A stretch of DNA of 64,000 nucleotides, taken from NCBI GenBank assembly GCA_009809945.1, contig WTPW01000686.1, forward strand, positions 150,365 through 214,364, written 5' to 3'. The notes below the pieces were generated by a model that worked only from the letters and a program-made list of their open reading frames with translations, did not search any database and was not told where the DNA came from. Position numbers and translations under genes: made by a program. Positions 21,795 to 34,516 of the stretch are shown in pieces. Positions within the stretch are counted from its first letter, which is position 1, and each line of letters begins with the position of its first letter. Source of the stretch: Gigaspora margarita (lineage: Eukaryota > Glomeromycota > Glomeromycetes > Diversisporales > Gigasporaceae).

Positions 21795-22540
21795 CACACA
21801 CAAAGTTTCTTTCATCATGCCCTTTGAACAATGATCAAAATTTTTAGAGGAAATTACATATAAGGGCCCGAAAAATTAAATAATTATATATAAGTGGCCA
21901 AAGTCAAAATAATTAAATACAAGGTCCCAAATTTTGAAAAATTTTACGATTTAAAGACCAAAATTATTGCGTTATGACAATAGTAGTTCTTTAAACATTG
22001 TCACTATATATGTCTGTTTTATTTATATATTTTATATTATACACTTTCGTTTATTGAAACTTGCTTTTAACCAAAATACAGTTCGACTTGGTTAAGCACA
22101 ATATTTTATAAATATAGTAATGTTCATTCGCTCTAAACTAAAGAGTCTATCTGCACCAAAATTAATTATGAGAAGCGTGTGAATGTTACTACGCATTAAT
22201 CAAATATATTTAGAATCGCAAAACTCATTTGTACTCATAGAGAAGTTAAATTATACGACGCTAAGAGATTAAATGCAATACAGATGAAAAAGTAGCATGT
22301 TTACCCGTCAAAAGAAAAATACATTTATATAATTATAAATGTTAAAACATGCAATTTAATTATTACGATAAACTCGGGTCCTTGCTATAAAATTTTAAAA
22401 TTTGGCCCTAATATTTAATTATCTTCACTTTGAGTTCTTATATATAATTAGTTTCATTTTCGGACCTTTATATGTAGTCCCAAAATCTTTATGATGTAAA
22501 TATTGCCTAAAAATAAATTGACAACACTTTGTGTAATAAA
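21795..22540. mobile_element. Long-TIR element (~100-bp arms)
   Basis: The left arm (about 21795-21965) and right arm (about 22370-22540) pair through ACATATAAGGGCCCGAAAA, AATTATATATAAG, AATTAAATAYWAGG and CCAAATTTTRAAAA with scattered differences. A partial third copy of an arm is at 37195-37285. There is no coding frame. Confidence 0.6.
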
Positions 22541-22647
22541 ATAATTAATCTCATTTTTAAAACATCAAACGATCCGTCAAAATCTGGATTTCCTAGTCCA
22601 TTCCCATATTAACACCTGAAATATTGTGTCCGTAGCTTTTCTTATAA

Positions 22648-22871
22648 AGCCAGACCATCTTAATTCGGTGATTTAGTTACCCCTACCCCTCTTCTGTTTC
22701 CCCCTCACTATCTGCTATGGATGTGGAAAATTTCGGAAAATTTTGCAGTATTATGGAGAAGTTTTTTTCTGAAAAAAATTTTTGAAAATTTTTATAATAA
22801 ACTCCCCTCTTATCTTCCCCTTCTTTGCAAGAAGGATGTGACATAAACCTTCGAATTAAATTAGTTTGGCC
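22648..22871. mobile_element. Diverged PIF/Harbinger-like MITE (relative of 36628-36890)
   Basis: GCCAGACCATCTTAATTCGG (left) and CGAATTAAATTAGTTTGGC (right) pair imperfectly, and C-rich/CCCCT blocks lie just inside both ends as in the better copy. TAA follows the right end. The 80-codon minus-strand frame here is the MITE interior. Confidence 0.5.
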
Positions 22872-24042
22872 TAATGTAAATTCATGTGTCAAGATCTGAT
22901 TAGCCTTTATCGAAGTTTGTATCATGATTTTTCACCCACCGCGCCTAGTGATGTAGCCTAAACTATTTGGGACGTGATGTACAAAATTATGGAATTTTTT
23001 AATGCGACCAAAATTTTAAAGAAATGCTCTGCATCATGCATATCATAAAACAAATTTGTGTATGACAGAAAATCGTTACTTTAATAAGACTTTCATATGA
23101 TAAGATGATCTTCAAAAATCAGCCAATCATAATAAAGCCGCTATGCTGTGTAATTTGCACATCAAACCATGTGGTAATTGGTATTACACAATAGAAAAGC
23201 GTTTGTGTTACACCTATAACCAGTGTTTTAAATTCAAAAATTTTTATTGCAAAAAAAAAAAACAAAAAAAAAAAATCAAAAAAAAATTTATAAGCGCGTT
23301 ATATATACGGAGAACCCCGATATACGCGCAAATTTACGTTGCACCTACTGTGCCGATCCAATTTACATCACTGCCTATAAACCTTAAGAATGTAAATTTA
23401 ATTCCGTGAAATTTTCATAAATGAATATGTATCTCAAGCCAAAAAAATTATGTAGTCGTATATAATGTCAGAAAAGATTCATTAATTAGGTAACTACAGC
23501 TGCCATGTGATAAAATTTGTGTTGATTCTATTGCTATTTTCGAGATAATAAATGGCTTTCAAAGTTAACATATAAATCGGAAAAATAAAATAAGATTCTC
23601 GGTTTTAATTTTGAATTAATGCAGTAATATTATTCTTGTCCGATAAAAGATATTGATATGTAAATATTGGACAAGATTAATCTATATTATTATTATTGCA
23701 CCAATAATTGCTGATAAACACAAATTTTATCACAAGTTCAATTAATTACTAAACAATTGTAAGCTCCTATTTTCTTCTATTAAAGTCCAACCCTGAATCG
23801 TAACAAATCCCTAAAAAAAGCTTACAGTAGGGGGTTCACCCTAAAAAATTTTGCCACAATGCGTAAATTTCTAATTAGAATGAGGCAAGATTTCGTCTTG
23901 ATATAATTTCATTTTAATCTGCTACGATAAATATACGCATGGACTAATTAATTTGTGTAAAATTATTTTGAGCCATATAATTTAGATTTCAAAAAGCAAA
24001 TATAATCTTATGATTATCTAATCAGATTTCTATATGGGGTGT
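22872..24042. other. AT-rich spacer, nothing recognised
   Basis: No credible gene. The 88-codon + frame at 23143 is mostly a poly-Lys artefact of an A-rich tract. Confidence 0.5.
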
Positions 24043-24257
24043 TTGCAATAGAAACAGCCCATTTTTACATTTGTTTTCGGACTGATCCGGGATTACGATT
24101 TATATTGGTTAAAGGTAACAGGTGACTATCGGGTAATCTCGTGATGCGTTGGGCTACGCATTTATGTCAATCATGTTAAAATTTATACGAATCTAAAAAA
24201 AAAAAACTCATTTTTCAAAAAAAAAAAAACTGTAAAAATGGGCTGTTTCTATTGCAA
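24043..24257. mobile_element. TIR MITE, 215 bp
   Basis: TTGCAATAGAAACAGCCCAT plus TTTTAC at the left is perfectly inverted at the right (GTAAAAATGGGCTGTTTCTA plus TTGCAA), a 26-bp perfect TIR. No clear target duplication. Confidence 0.8.
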
Positions 24258-25883
24258 CTATGTTATCTAAATGATTTTCTAAATGATTTTCTATGAGTGG
24301 TTTAACTAATTTTGTCTTGTTTATTAAAAAAATAAGTAGAAGGTATTTAATTATTTAAACTTGCCAAGATATTTAATATACATATAATAAAATAAGAAAT
24401 CTGTGATTTCAAATCATTTCAACATCATCCGCGAGATAAGGTATGGTGCAAATCATCTAGTCGCATAAATCTAGCCCATTCAGTGATTTTTGAATTACAA
24501 TTCTATGCTGATTCTCCTTTATGAATAATTTTAAATCTCCACAAATATGTAACTTTCTATTTATAATACAAAGACACGTACTGCTTTTTACAAATTTTTT
24601 AATATTCGATGAAAGGTTACAATTTTGGATGTCTTTAGATTCACCATATTTAGAACATTTTCATAGTTTAAATCATGAATTGTCCTTTTTAGTTAGAATC
24701 GGTATCCACTTTAGCGAAAAAATATATGTATGAGAAAATTATAGTGTCACAAATTTGAAAGCGTTTTTGTATTATAGCATTCTAGATAATGATCTAGATT
24801 GGTTTTTGATCATGATTTTTGATCTTGACATCATACGTTTCGTTTTACTTTTGCTCGGAACAAAGGCTGTATTTATACTATAAATTTTTTAAGGCGCGAT
24901 GTAATGCTAACTTTTTATACTTTTCCGTTTTTACCTGTATCATATGTATTTAAAAAAAAAAAAAAAAAGACTATCGGATTTAAGCTTTTCTTGAACGTGA
25001 CTTTTAAAAAAATCGGATATTTTGTTTTGTAAATATTTTATGCGTTGAAATCAAATTTTTGTGGATTCAGAATCAACAATGTCGCAAAGCAATTCTAAAC
25101 TGACTCAAGGATACAACCTAACAAGTAGATTTGAAATTAAAATTTAATTATCAAAATTAGCTTTTTAAACAATCTATTATTAAATTTAAAAAAAATATAA
25201 AAAAACAATATATAATAAAAAGAATTAATATTAAAATCATATAAAAAACTAGATTTCTTTTAAGTAAAAGTTTTAGCATCTAATTTTGCATATAAATATA
25301 TATCTATATACGCTAACTTGATATAGCCTGCATCCTAACTCTATCCTTAAAGAATAATTTATTTATATAAAAATTCTATAACAATAAAAATAATTTTTAT
25401 GAAAAAAAAAGGTAAACGAAATTGAATTTCTTATTTGTAAATTTTAATAATTCCTGAGTTACAAAAGCATTTTTTATTATTGGATAAGATAGTAATTTCT
25501 GTATAAAGTTCTTAAAATCCATTGAATATAGCTATTGGAATGCCCAAGATTATTGAGATAAAAAATTCAGCCTACGAAATTTTGGAGCATTACTAGTATT
25601 TCCTGTCGATAGAATATTATATCATGCGTTATAGTTTACATCAAATTGTTTTAAAGCATATTGGTTCCTCGAAACTCAATATTAAAAATAAATTTAATAT
25701 ATGCATTTTTAATCTATGATCTGTTTTATTATGTCAATCCAGTTGCGGCAAAACCAATAGTCTTTAAATTTTTCCAAATGGAACATTTAAATATATCTAT
25801 CACATGGGCTAAAATCTTTAGTACCCGACTGAATTAGGCAATGCTGATATTCCTTCAAGTGCGTGAGAAGCTTTACAAGCCAA
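24258..25883. other. AT-rich spacer, nothing recognised
   Basis: No reading frame, inverted repeat or RNA gene supported. The 70-codon frame at 24521 lacks any motif. Confidence 0.5.
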
Positions 25884-26264
25884 TTAATGTCTAGAGTTTG
25901 GGACCAAAATTATTTTTAAATCCGAATTTATTTACTAGTGATCACAGCTTCAGATTTAAATCCGAATTGTAAAATTGGTATTCTGCACATATGAAGTTAT
26001 TTTATTTGATTGGTTAAATTAGAGCTCAAGATTTAAATCGTATTTGTATGTGCGCGTGTACAGAATTGATTATGCGCTGGTGAAAAAAGTTTTTGACTAT
26101 CTAAAAACAATAGATATCATTATGGGGTTTTTATCTTCTATATGTTTATGTGTCAGATCGTGCAGATTCGGTGGATTCGGTTTTATATTCGGATTTAATT
26201 CGAATCCGAAGGAAATCTGATTTAAATCCGAAGGTCGAATCAAGTTCCAAATTCTATTAGTGTC
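25884..26264. mobile_element. hAT-type MITE, 365 bp
   Basis: The body 25892-26256 runs TAGAGTTTGGGACC ... GTTCCAAATTCTA, with subterminal GATTTAAATCCGAA words in both senses. The flanks TTAATGTC and TTAGTGTC match at 7 of 8 positions. No coding capacity. Confidence 0.75.
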
Positions 26265-26883
26265 ACATATAGATTATGTAAATCGCTGCAAATGTAAAAG
26301 GACAAATTTGCCTTGCGGAATATCAGTCATCCCAATAATCATGCTTGCAATAATTGTGTAAATATAATATATGCATATAGTTGAATATGTGCTAAATGGA
26401 TTCCGGAACAAAACTTTTAATTCAAAAATTATTTAATGATTTGGTTATATTTACAATTATTTATTTGATTCTGCTTTTAATTTTTTTTTTTTTTTTTTTG
26501 ATACGATAATTGTGTAAATTTTATAAATGAAATATTTTTTGTGTAGCCGCTTGGCTGATTCGACCTAAAAAGTTAGGTAAGTCTCGGTTCAATAAAAATA
26601 AAATGTTAGGTATTATTGCGAGTTTTGTTATTTAATCAAAATAGTTAAGATAGATAAGATTATCATGAATGCAAACAAGATAATCCTTATATTTTAATTG
26701 GTGATCCTTATGCTTTAAAAAATTAAATAATTTTAAAATTTTTATTGTAAAATTTCAAATATCTTATTAATCCAATAATAATATTTGTAAGTTATTTTAT
26801 CCATTCCCTAATTTAGTACAATCAATATTTTAAATATAAATACTTGTGTTAGCCGATTTCAGATGCAAACACTGTAAATGCTT

Positions 26884-27162
26884 ATCTATTTCAGCAGAGA
26901 CTTTTTTCGATTTTTAATTGCTGCCCTACCTTATTTAGTGCGCCGAGTGTAGCCTGGATTTGCATGAGGCGAGCATCTTTATGTTTTGCGAACACAAAGC
27001 AAAATTTCTAATTATGTTCTATAATTGGATGTCTTACTTTATATTCGCAACGCAAGAAGATGCTCTCCTCATGCAATCTGGGCTACACTTAACGCACCTT
27101 CAACGCATTAAGCAAGGTAGAACTGCTGTTAAAAATTGAAAAAGACCTCTGCTATCTATTTC
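26884..27162. mobile_element. MULE-type MITE, 261 bp, with 9-bp target duplication
   Basis: ATCTATTTC flanks 26893-27153. TIRs of about 85 bp start AGCAGAGACTTTTTTCGATT and pair with AATTGAAAAAGACCTCTGCT. They continue through CTACCTTRYTTARTGCG, GTGTAGCC and GCATGAGG. The interior is AT-rich with no frame. Confidence 0.9.
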
Positions 27163-28945
27163 AACTCCAAATTCCTAAATAATAACAATAATTCCATATA
27201 GTAATAACAAAATATTCCATTTAAATTAGCTAATTTTGATAAACAATTAATTTTGATTGAATATCAGATATTTCATCTGATTATTAATATCAAAAAAGAA
27301 AAAAAAAAAAAAAACAAATACTGAATGTAGCGCACACGTAAGACGTTTGATTGAATACATTAGCATACGGTTATAGCACAAATTAGGTGGTAAATAGATA
27401 GTTTGGCCTGACCCATTAACACCAGGATTTTGAAATATTCATAGATAAGTCAGGTTTGAGTTTGCTTACTGTTCGTATAAAATTTGAAAAAAGACTCCAA
27501 TATCAAAATTTTACAATGTAAAAATGATATATGTGTTGTTTTTTCCAGTTCTTTACATTTAATAATCTTATACCTACAGATATTTAGGGTCTTATTGACG
27601 TAACTTCAATCTGATATCCGACCACAGGTTACCTCTGTAGAGAATCACATCTCATCAATGTATTAATGATATAAAAGTCTAATTAAACAAATAAAGAAGT
27701 GCATTCTCCAACGCCGTAAAATAAGAAATGCAGATTCAAAATTTAATCAAAAATATGAGTGTTCTTAGCGCATAAATATGCAAACCACTACCAATCACAG
27801 AAAAAAAAACAGATTATTGATGCGCACTAGAAAAATTCTGAATATACTCTGTATATCAAAAAAGTTATTATAAATCAGATATTGTACTCATCATTGTATT
27901 TTTTAGATTTTACTAAGTTTTTATAAGATTTGTATATAAAAATTTTTAACTTAAATTTTTCGCAATTATGTTATGATTTGGAAATGTTTTGAAGGGCTAT
28001 AGCATTTTAGAACACTTCGCGCTTATTAATTAGTCAGCTTTAAGGCAATACATGTATAGGAGTAAACCCATAACCTAAAGCAGTTTTGTTAACTCGATTA
28101 ACTAAACAACCTGCCTATTGAATTATGTTCATTTGTTTATCATTGAATAAATATGCACATTATCGATCAGATCGCCCGCATCTTTAATGACTTCATTCCT
28201 TATTTGTTCATTAAATTTACGATATGTATCAGTATTATCATCAAGAATTGAATTTATAAGGTAAAATTTCACAAAAAAATTTTTTGTTAAAGCTCAAAAG
28301 TCGGTTTGTTAGATAAATTTTGGATATGAACAATTTTAAAATCGAAAAAAATTGATCGTGTAACATTACACATGAACATAATTGAATCATTGGTCAATTA
28401 TCACATATGCTATTACTTTAATTGACTATATATATTTTCTATTTTATTTTTTTACTACGAAACATTTTCCGCTTATGAGCTAGTGGTTGCAAAACTAAAA
28501 TGATGTAACAACTTATCGAATATTAATTGTTAGTTATTTATATTATAATGGTAATAATAACAGTCAAAAGTTTAATATTGTTAAATGTACACAGCGTCAC
28601 ACTGAACAAATATTGAGCATTGTTTATTCGTTTATTAAATTAATGAACAATCTTTATCAACAATACTGCATTATAGGTTCGTTTTGCATCAAATAATGTA
28701 ACTTTTAAATGTATGCAATTATTTTGTGCCAGCCATTTATGCGCGATTAATATAAATCTCTAAAAAAGGAAATGCCAATCAGAGAGCACAAACTTTGACT
28801 ATACTGGAGTAGAATCCTAACACGTGCGAAAGAAAGAAAGCGAAAACTAATATTAGGTTAATCAGCAATAGTTTGCAACTTTAACTCATGACAAGACAGG
28901 ATTTATATAAAGAATAGACTAGAAGTATAACAGGTTTCAGAATTA
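27163..28945. other. Spacer with two old repeat fragments
   Basis: 27412-27470 matches the left part of the TIR element at 2093. 27890-28045 resembles the MITE at 14795 (GATTTTACTAAG, TATAAAAATTTTTAAC, GAAATGTTTTGAAGGG). Otherwise nothing is recognised. Confidence 0.4.
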
Positions 28946-28949
28946 ATTA

Positions 28950-29224
28950 ATTCGAAATAATGAATTCTATTTTATGATAATAATAGTATCATTTAAACCG
29001 AAAATTTATAGGTTTTATAAATAAAATTTCTCCTTTATTTTCTGATTTTGAAACTAAATAAAACTTTTTAATCATCCATTTATTTCGAATAATGAATTCT
29101 ATTTCATGATAATAATAGTATCATTTTAACCGAAAAATTTATAGGTTTTATAAATAAAACTTCTTTATTTCTTATTTTTAAATGCAAATAACCTTTTTAA
29201 TCACCAATCTATTTTTAAATACTG
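28950..29224. repeat. Tandem duplication, two ~132-bp units
   Basis: TGAATTCTATTTTATGATAA at 28961 recurs as TGAATTCTATTTCATGATAA at 29093. Both are followed by TAGTATCATTT, ACCGAAAAWTTTATAGG and a TTTTTAATCA block. Confidence 0.85.
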
Positions 29225-29225
29225 A

Positions 29226-29525
29226 ATTTTCGCGAAATAACGCCCGCCTGCGCGATAATTTAAGCATATGCGCGTTATTTTGAGACAAAGGAAAATTTTC
29301 CTAAACCTGTCTGATATGACAAATTATTTATTGAAACTAGGGATGCTGCTGAAGCACCGGTTTCGTAAATATTTGTGAAATTATTTCCCAAGCGTCTTAA
29401 GTTGAAAGCCTAGTGTGGGATACACATCATTTCAAGACTTACATGGCGTTATTTTGAAGCGATGTATACTATTTTTAGGAGACATGATTTCCTAAATAAT
29501 GCCATGCCGGTTATTTCGCGAAAAT
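29226..29525. mobile_element. TIR MITE with CGCGAAATAAC ends
   Basis: ATTTTCGCGAAATAAC at 29226 is inverted at 29510-29525 (GTTATTTCGCGAAAAT). Inner, weaker pairing involves GCGCG/GGCGTTATTTTG words that recur in the element at 20791 and in the pair at 52672-53024. Confidence 0.65.
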
Positions 29526-30190
29526 ACGGAAAATACGGCAATTAATATTTCCGATTTCACTATAAATTTTTATCATATTTTTATTTGACTAACTTAAATA
29601 AGAATTATACACCGTGAAAAGACGATGGGTTTATGCAAAATGCAACATTGAATCATCAAATTGTAGCATTGCGTAATTGGCTTTTTAAGCACTGTTCCGA
29701 AAGGCTCCAAATAGAAAATCAATCAACGTAAATTAGAGGTAAATACAAACCACTCTAAAGGTGCTTTAATGTTATAAGCAGTATATATTAAGCGTAAAAT
29801 ATGACGTAGATATGCATAATTATAAAGCATAATTATAAATTTCGGATGCAATATATGTATATGCGTATAATCGATTGAAAGCCCGGAATTCTATATGAAA
29901 GTATTATTAATTCATAATGATCTATTTTTAGAATTCAGAGTTTTCATTAAACCTCTAATAGGGCTTATTGGGGTTTCCAATGTCGGCATGTTTTAACAAT
30001 AAACCCTATTAATTATCATTTACTACCTCTATCTGTTATTCAAATGGTAAACCAAAACGCATTATTTATAACATATTGTGCATGTATATAAACGTTGGTC
30101 CCCAAATTAAATAAGAAGGGATGTCCTTTGATCCCTTTCTGATAAAGAAAATATTAATATCATCCCCCTCCGAAGGTAGTTTCAAGAACA
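29526..30190. other. AT-rich spacer, nothing recognised
   Basis: No gene or clear repeat. Confidence 0.5.
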
Positions 30191-30191
30191 G

Positions 30192-30628
30192 TGAACCCAG
30201 TGATATCTTCATGATCATCACTTCACATGATTAATAATTAGGCCTAAGCTAAGGTTAGTGCTAGGTTAGCTGTAGGGTTGTTATAACTTACTTGACAACA
30301 TACTTTATATGGTTAATACTTACCTGGGACAATATGTAAGTTACAATATAGGTATATGACAATTTCTACTAACATTAACGTCAACTTGACCCAGCCTCAA
30401 TGGCTAAACAAATGACCAATTAAAACCAAATCATAATTTAGGCCAAATTTTATAAATTGTTATTTTTAAGTTTATATGCATAAATTTCATACCTTACGAC
30501 GTAAATTACAGTGTAATTTACGTTATTACATGTAACGTTAAATGATAATAGTTTAGGCCAACTTTGTTAATGCTAGTTAAAAAATGACGTAATTGCATGT
30601 TTTCACGTGATTGATGACCACTGGGTCA
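30192..30628. mobile_element. Possible TIR element
   Basis: GAACCCAGTG ... TCATCACTTCACATGA (left) pairs partly with TCACGTGATTGATGACC ... CACTGGGTC (right). Pairing is broken by a 5-10 nt offset, so the call is tentative. Confidence 0.35.
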
Positions 30629-30729
30629 TCATCCAAATAATAAATGTCCCTTTAAAAAATGATGAAAATGAAAACCTATAAACGATACACGAATATTCAT
30701 CTTATCAGACTTAACCCTTGTAAAATTTT

Positions 30730-30892
30730 GGTCTCGAACTGGGTAAAAAAAGTACCTATTCATTTCCCGGTCATACAGCCCATTGCTTCAAGTATCTTTT
30801 TTGATACATTGAATTAATGAAAATAAATTTGAATCAAGAACGATATTTTAGAATGGCCGAGAAATGAATAGGTATTTTTTGCCTTGGTCCCG
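30730..30892. mobile_element. TIR MITE, ~163 bp
   Basis: AGTACCTATTCATTTCCCGG (30751) pairs with CCGAGAAATGAATAGGTATT (30857). The outer bases pair more loosely (GGTCTCGAACTGGGT with GCCTTGGTCCCGA). Confidence 0.65.
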
Positions 30893-31154
30893 AAATGATT
30901 ACATGCGATCTAATATCGATATGTTTCAGATAACTAGTTCATTGGCTAAATGCATGATACGCTTTTTGAATTCAAATAATTGAAAAAAAAATACAAATAT
31001 AATAACGACAGAACTATCTCCATTGATTCGATTGTTATTATTTGAACCCAGAGATGAACGGAACTATCGAAATTATTAGAACGGATCACGTGGAATCAAA
31101 CTCTTCAGAGGTCGAGTTCGATAAGGTGAGTTGACTTACAGGTTTTCCCTAGAA

Positions 31155-31500
31155 ATTTTTTTTAATGACACGCCAATGGCATGCCATTAATGTTTTTTGG
31201 CATGTCATATGGTGCTCCATTCATATATATACCATCCAACCCATTAAAATCTCCTCCCCGATCTGGTCACCTCACATATCTTCAAAAAAAAGCCCATTCC
31301 TAAAGTTCCCGATACCTGATCATCTTGCTCCTGTTTTACATAGATTAGATCCCGGGTTGTATCAATTTTTTATTAATTGCAAGGTGAAGAATTGGTTTAT
31401 TATGATTGACTCGCTATCTTCTCGTCATGCTCAAATTGGCATGTCATGGCTCGTTCCATTTTGAATCGTCATTGGTGATGCCATCTACCTTGTGCCAACA
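31155..31500. mobile_element. Diverged copy of the GTAGGGTGGTTGG element
   Basis: ACGCCAATGGCATGCCATTA, TTTTTTGGCAT and ATATGGTGC match 46655-46720; the right part (GGCATGTCATGGC, GCCATCTACCTTGTGCCAAC) matches 49918-49980. Terminal bases have decayed. The 99-codon + frame lies wholly inside and is not taken as a gene. 31501-31793 is featureless. Confidence 0.55.
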
Positions 31501-31793
31501 GCCGTAACAGCGTACTTTATGCGAAATTTTTTGCCGATCATTTTAATGTGATTATGATATGCCAACAAAATTACTGTACCTAGTTTTTCCTGTCCGTTAC
31601 ACAAATATTCATTTTTATTAATGCTACCGCGTTAATTTTATCAAGGCAGTTGATCGCATTAACCTATTTAGGCCAACGTTTTTGAATCCTAATTTCGGCG
31701 AAAATTAACATTGAATCTGGGGAGTTGTAAAAGCAGTGATCAGGCAGCATCAATAATTTACGTTAAACCAGTACTGAACTGTAGAATATAAGA

Positions 31794-32052
31794 TTAGGCT
31801 GTTTGAAATTACAATTTCGTTTAACGTTCTCCTCCCCTCCGGCTCCAAGAGTTCCCTCCTAAAATTAAACAGGCCAATCAGAATGTTCGTTGCGTCTCAG
31901 GATTCCAATAAGTCACGTGTTTATAAGTCAACCAATAATAATGCGACTTTTTTTGCAATTTTTAATATGTTTGTTTAATTTGACCTCCTCCTCCCACCAC
32001 ATTTAAGCTTCGTAAGGGGACGTTAAACGAAATTATAAATTCAACAGCCTTA
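31794..32052. mobile_element. PIF/Harbinger-like MITE (TTA flanks), 253 bp
   Basis: The body 31797-32049 has TIRs GGCTGTTTGAAATTACAATT and its partner GGCTGTTGAATTTATAATT, continuing TTCGTTTAACG. TTA lies on both sides, the three-base duplication of this superfamily. C-rich blocks (CTCCTCCCCTCC, CCTCCTCCTCCC) lie inside. Confidence 0.8.
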
Positions 32053-32287
32053 GTAAAATTCATAACAATTATAGTTTAACGTAATTATGGCGCCGGCTTA
32101 TCACTAAATTTGGTGCCTCTTTAAATCAAAAAAAGGAATATTTAAAAAATAAGCTTATTTTTATCGTAACGTTAGCCAGGAATATCTTTACTTAATGGGT
32201 AATGCAACCAACCTGTTTTATTTATGATCACCTGTATTTGTAGATTTTAAGGAAAATCCTGGTTTTAATTAACTTTAACACAACTCA

Positions 32288-32565
32288 CTAAATAAGGGTA
32301 CCGTTAAAGACAGACGCCATTATAAATTTTGATTAATATTAGGTTAGGGTCAGGTTAGGGCTTGTATGGACTAAGCTAGAAGGTTCTTATTAGTTAAATC
32401 ATCTGTCCGTCATTCCTTCTTAATACATTAAAATAGGGTTAAAAACTCGTTTCTTGTATTTTTCGCATTAATGCTTCGTCGGAATGATCTGTGTAACAAA
32501 AATTCCGATTTGATTGGTCATATGCAACGTAGAATCACACGATGGCATCTAAACCCTAAATAAGG
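32288..32565. mobile_element. MULE-type MITE, relative of 19693-19972
   Basis: The body 32298-32555 is flanked by CTAAATAAGG on both sides (32288-32297, 32556-32565). The interior shares with 19693-19972 a TTAGGGTYA-type core, a TTTGATTGG ... CACGTGATTCTG-like block near the right end, and similar length. Its TIRs are weak (GGTACCGTTAAAGA versus GGTTTAGATGCC). Confidence 0.6.
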
Positions 32566-33103
32566 TGTATATACAATATTAAAATTCCGCTATGCAAAAA
32601 TTGGTTTATACAGGAATGTTATTTTATTTTCTGTGCATAATGTATAGTGATTGATAATTTTTTTGCAGAAAACAATATATGCACAACGAATTTTTAACAC
32701 TATTTAAATAGCAAATCTGGAACATATTTATTTGCTAAGCCTATTTTGTAACAATAGGATAGAAAATAATAAATATAATTGTTAGGCATAATGAACAATA
32801 CCAAATGTCTATGATTATTCCACAATTTTCGTGATAAAATTTCTCAGACATAATTAATAATTGAAATTGTAAAAGTTAATGAGGAATTGTTAAACATTTA
32901 ATAAATAAACAACCCATTGTTAAATTATAAATAATTCTAAGCAATTAATAAATGAATTCCTCAAATGCATAGAAATTCCTCACCGAAAATAAAACAATCA
33001 ATAGTTTATAAACTTTGCATCTTTTTTATTATTTGAAATCGAATACCCAAAACCATCAATATTATTCGTCATCTTAATGTTTAGTCTGCATATTTAAATT
33101 ATG
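32566..33103. other. AT-rich spacer, nothing recognised
   Basis: No gene or clear repeat. Confidence 0.5.
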
Positions 33104-33276
33104 TACAGTCATACCAGAATTATATCCCCACTCGAGATATATTCACATATTCAAGCGGATAGATTTCTGTTTTTTATGTGTTTTTAAATTTTCTATATAT
33201 TGAATTATATCCCCACCTTAGTTATATATCCAAAAATATTCTGAAAAAAGGGTGATATAATTCAGATATGACTGTA
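33104..33276. mobile_element. Tc1/mariner-type MITE, 169 bp, TA-flanked
   Basis: The body 33106-33274 starts CAGTCATACCAGAATTATAT and ends with the complement of CAGTCATATCTGAATTATAT. TA flanks both sides. A second pair of ATTATATCCCCAC blocks lies inside. Confidence 0.82.
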
Positions 33277-33334
33277 TTGAATGAATTGATTAAAATCGAG
33301 AGTGGCCCAAAAATTGCCCAGATACAGTAAATTA

Positions 33335-33436
33335 TTCCCAAACCAATATGCATGGTGGACAGGTTTTGTATCAGAATTGAAAGGTTATCGGATTTGAAAC
33401 GTTATAAATTTCAGTTATCAATTTTGACAGGATCGT
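33335..33436. mobile_element. Partial copy of the TTGAACCTCCC MITE
   Basis: CCAAACCAATATGCATGGTG, GACAGGTTTTGTATCAG and GAGGTTATC-like words match the intact copy at 51447-51633, but the terminal 12 bases are missing on both sides. Confidence 0.7.
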
Positions 33437-34269
33437 TTTATAATCTAAAATTACAATCAGACAAGCTATCGATATTGATATCAACTTGTCTATTGTAATT
33501 TTATATATGGGGCTCATGTAATTTACTCTTGAATTCCTTAAATGTTTACCATACCATAGTAACTCCTTACTCCAACCATATGAAACATAATTTTAAAGAA
33601 CTTGCATCAAACAAAGAAACACTCGTTCTGATGCCAACATTCCATAAGAAGCCAACCAAATAAATTCAATCACGTGATAGCTCTTCATCTGATCTCACAA
33701 ACCGAGATAAATAATTATTTCAAAAAAAAAAATACAATAAGTCTTATAATAGAAATTGTATAGATTCAAAAATTATAAGAAAATTAAATGCAATTTATCC
33801 ACAAATAAAAATAAATGTCTATTATTCGGTTTGCAGATCATCAAAAAAAATCCTCATTGTTGTAACACTTCATTTTTGTAAGTGTGAGAGAACGAAATTT
33901 AAGTGGGATTCTTAAGCTTAGAATTAGTGTGAATTGTATATAAAATAAAAATCCTACTCTGAAAATTTTAATTCCACTAAAAATTTTATCACTTCATTCC
34001 AGAATTAATGACTGGATTACTAATGATTTATTTCAAAATAAGAATATATAAATAATATTTTCATGATAGCAGTATGCGATAAATACCCTATTTGCGCTTA
34101 TAATTCGTAAAATTTGCTTTAATTTAGGGTTAGGGTCATTTTAGGGACGGGTTTAGTAAAGACTATACTTAAATTCTGCAAGGATTCTTTTTTGTCATAA
34201 CCTAAAGGTCGGCAAACTTCAGATTATACCTGTAATCTACTATCACGGGCAAACAATAATAAGTTCGGA
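33437..34269. other. AT-rich spacer with a TTAGGG-bearing fragment
   Basis: About 34080-34175 (TTAATTTAGGGTTAGGGTCATTTTAGGG) resembles the core of the MITE at 19693. Otherwise nothing is recognised. Confidence 0.35.
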
Positions 34270-34516
34270 TGATTAATTTACACTGCGTCACATTAACTTG
34301 GTGTGCATCGGAATCATGGTCGGCTGGATCAGAATTGATCAATTTTGCCCCAAAATTATAAAAAATTTTACCAATGAAATTATAATCATTCATTAAATTC
34401 ATTAAGTAAAAATGCCCAGCTGATAATTTTGCTATAGAACCTGCTAACAACTAGGGCTAAACGCCGACATAGATCCGACGCATCCGACCCGGAAATTTGT
34501 GGATAGTCCTGTAAAA
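34270..34516. mobile_element. Older copy of the MITE at 1623-1859
   Basis: GGATCAGAATTGATCAATTT, GCCCAGCTGATAATTTTGC and GGGCTAAACGC match the other copy. The right end keeps TCCTGTA; the left end is no longer recognisable. An 82-codon minus frame across it is a by-product. Confidence 0.7.

Noticed and set aside
31165-31464. 99-codon plus frame
   Set aside because: It lies wholly inside a decayed TIR element copy, starts within the TIR words and shows no motif.
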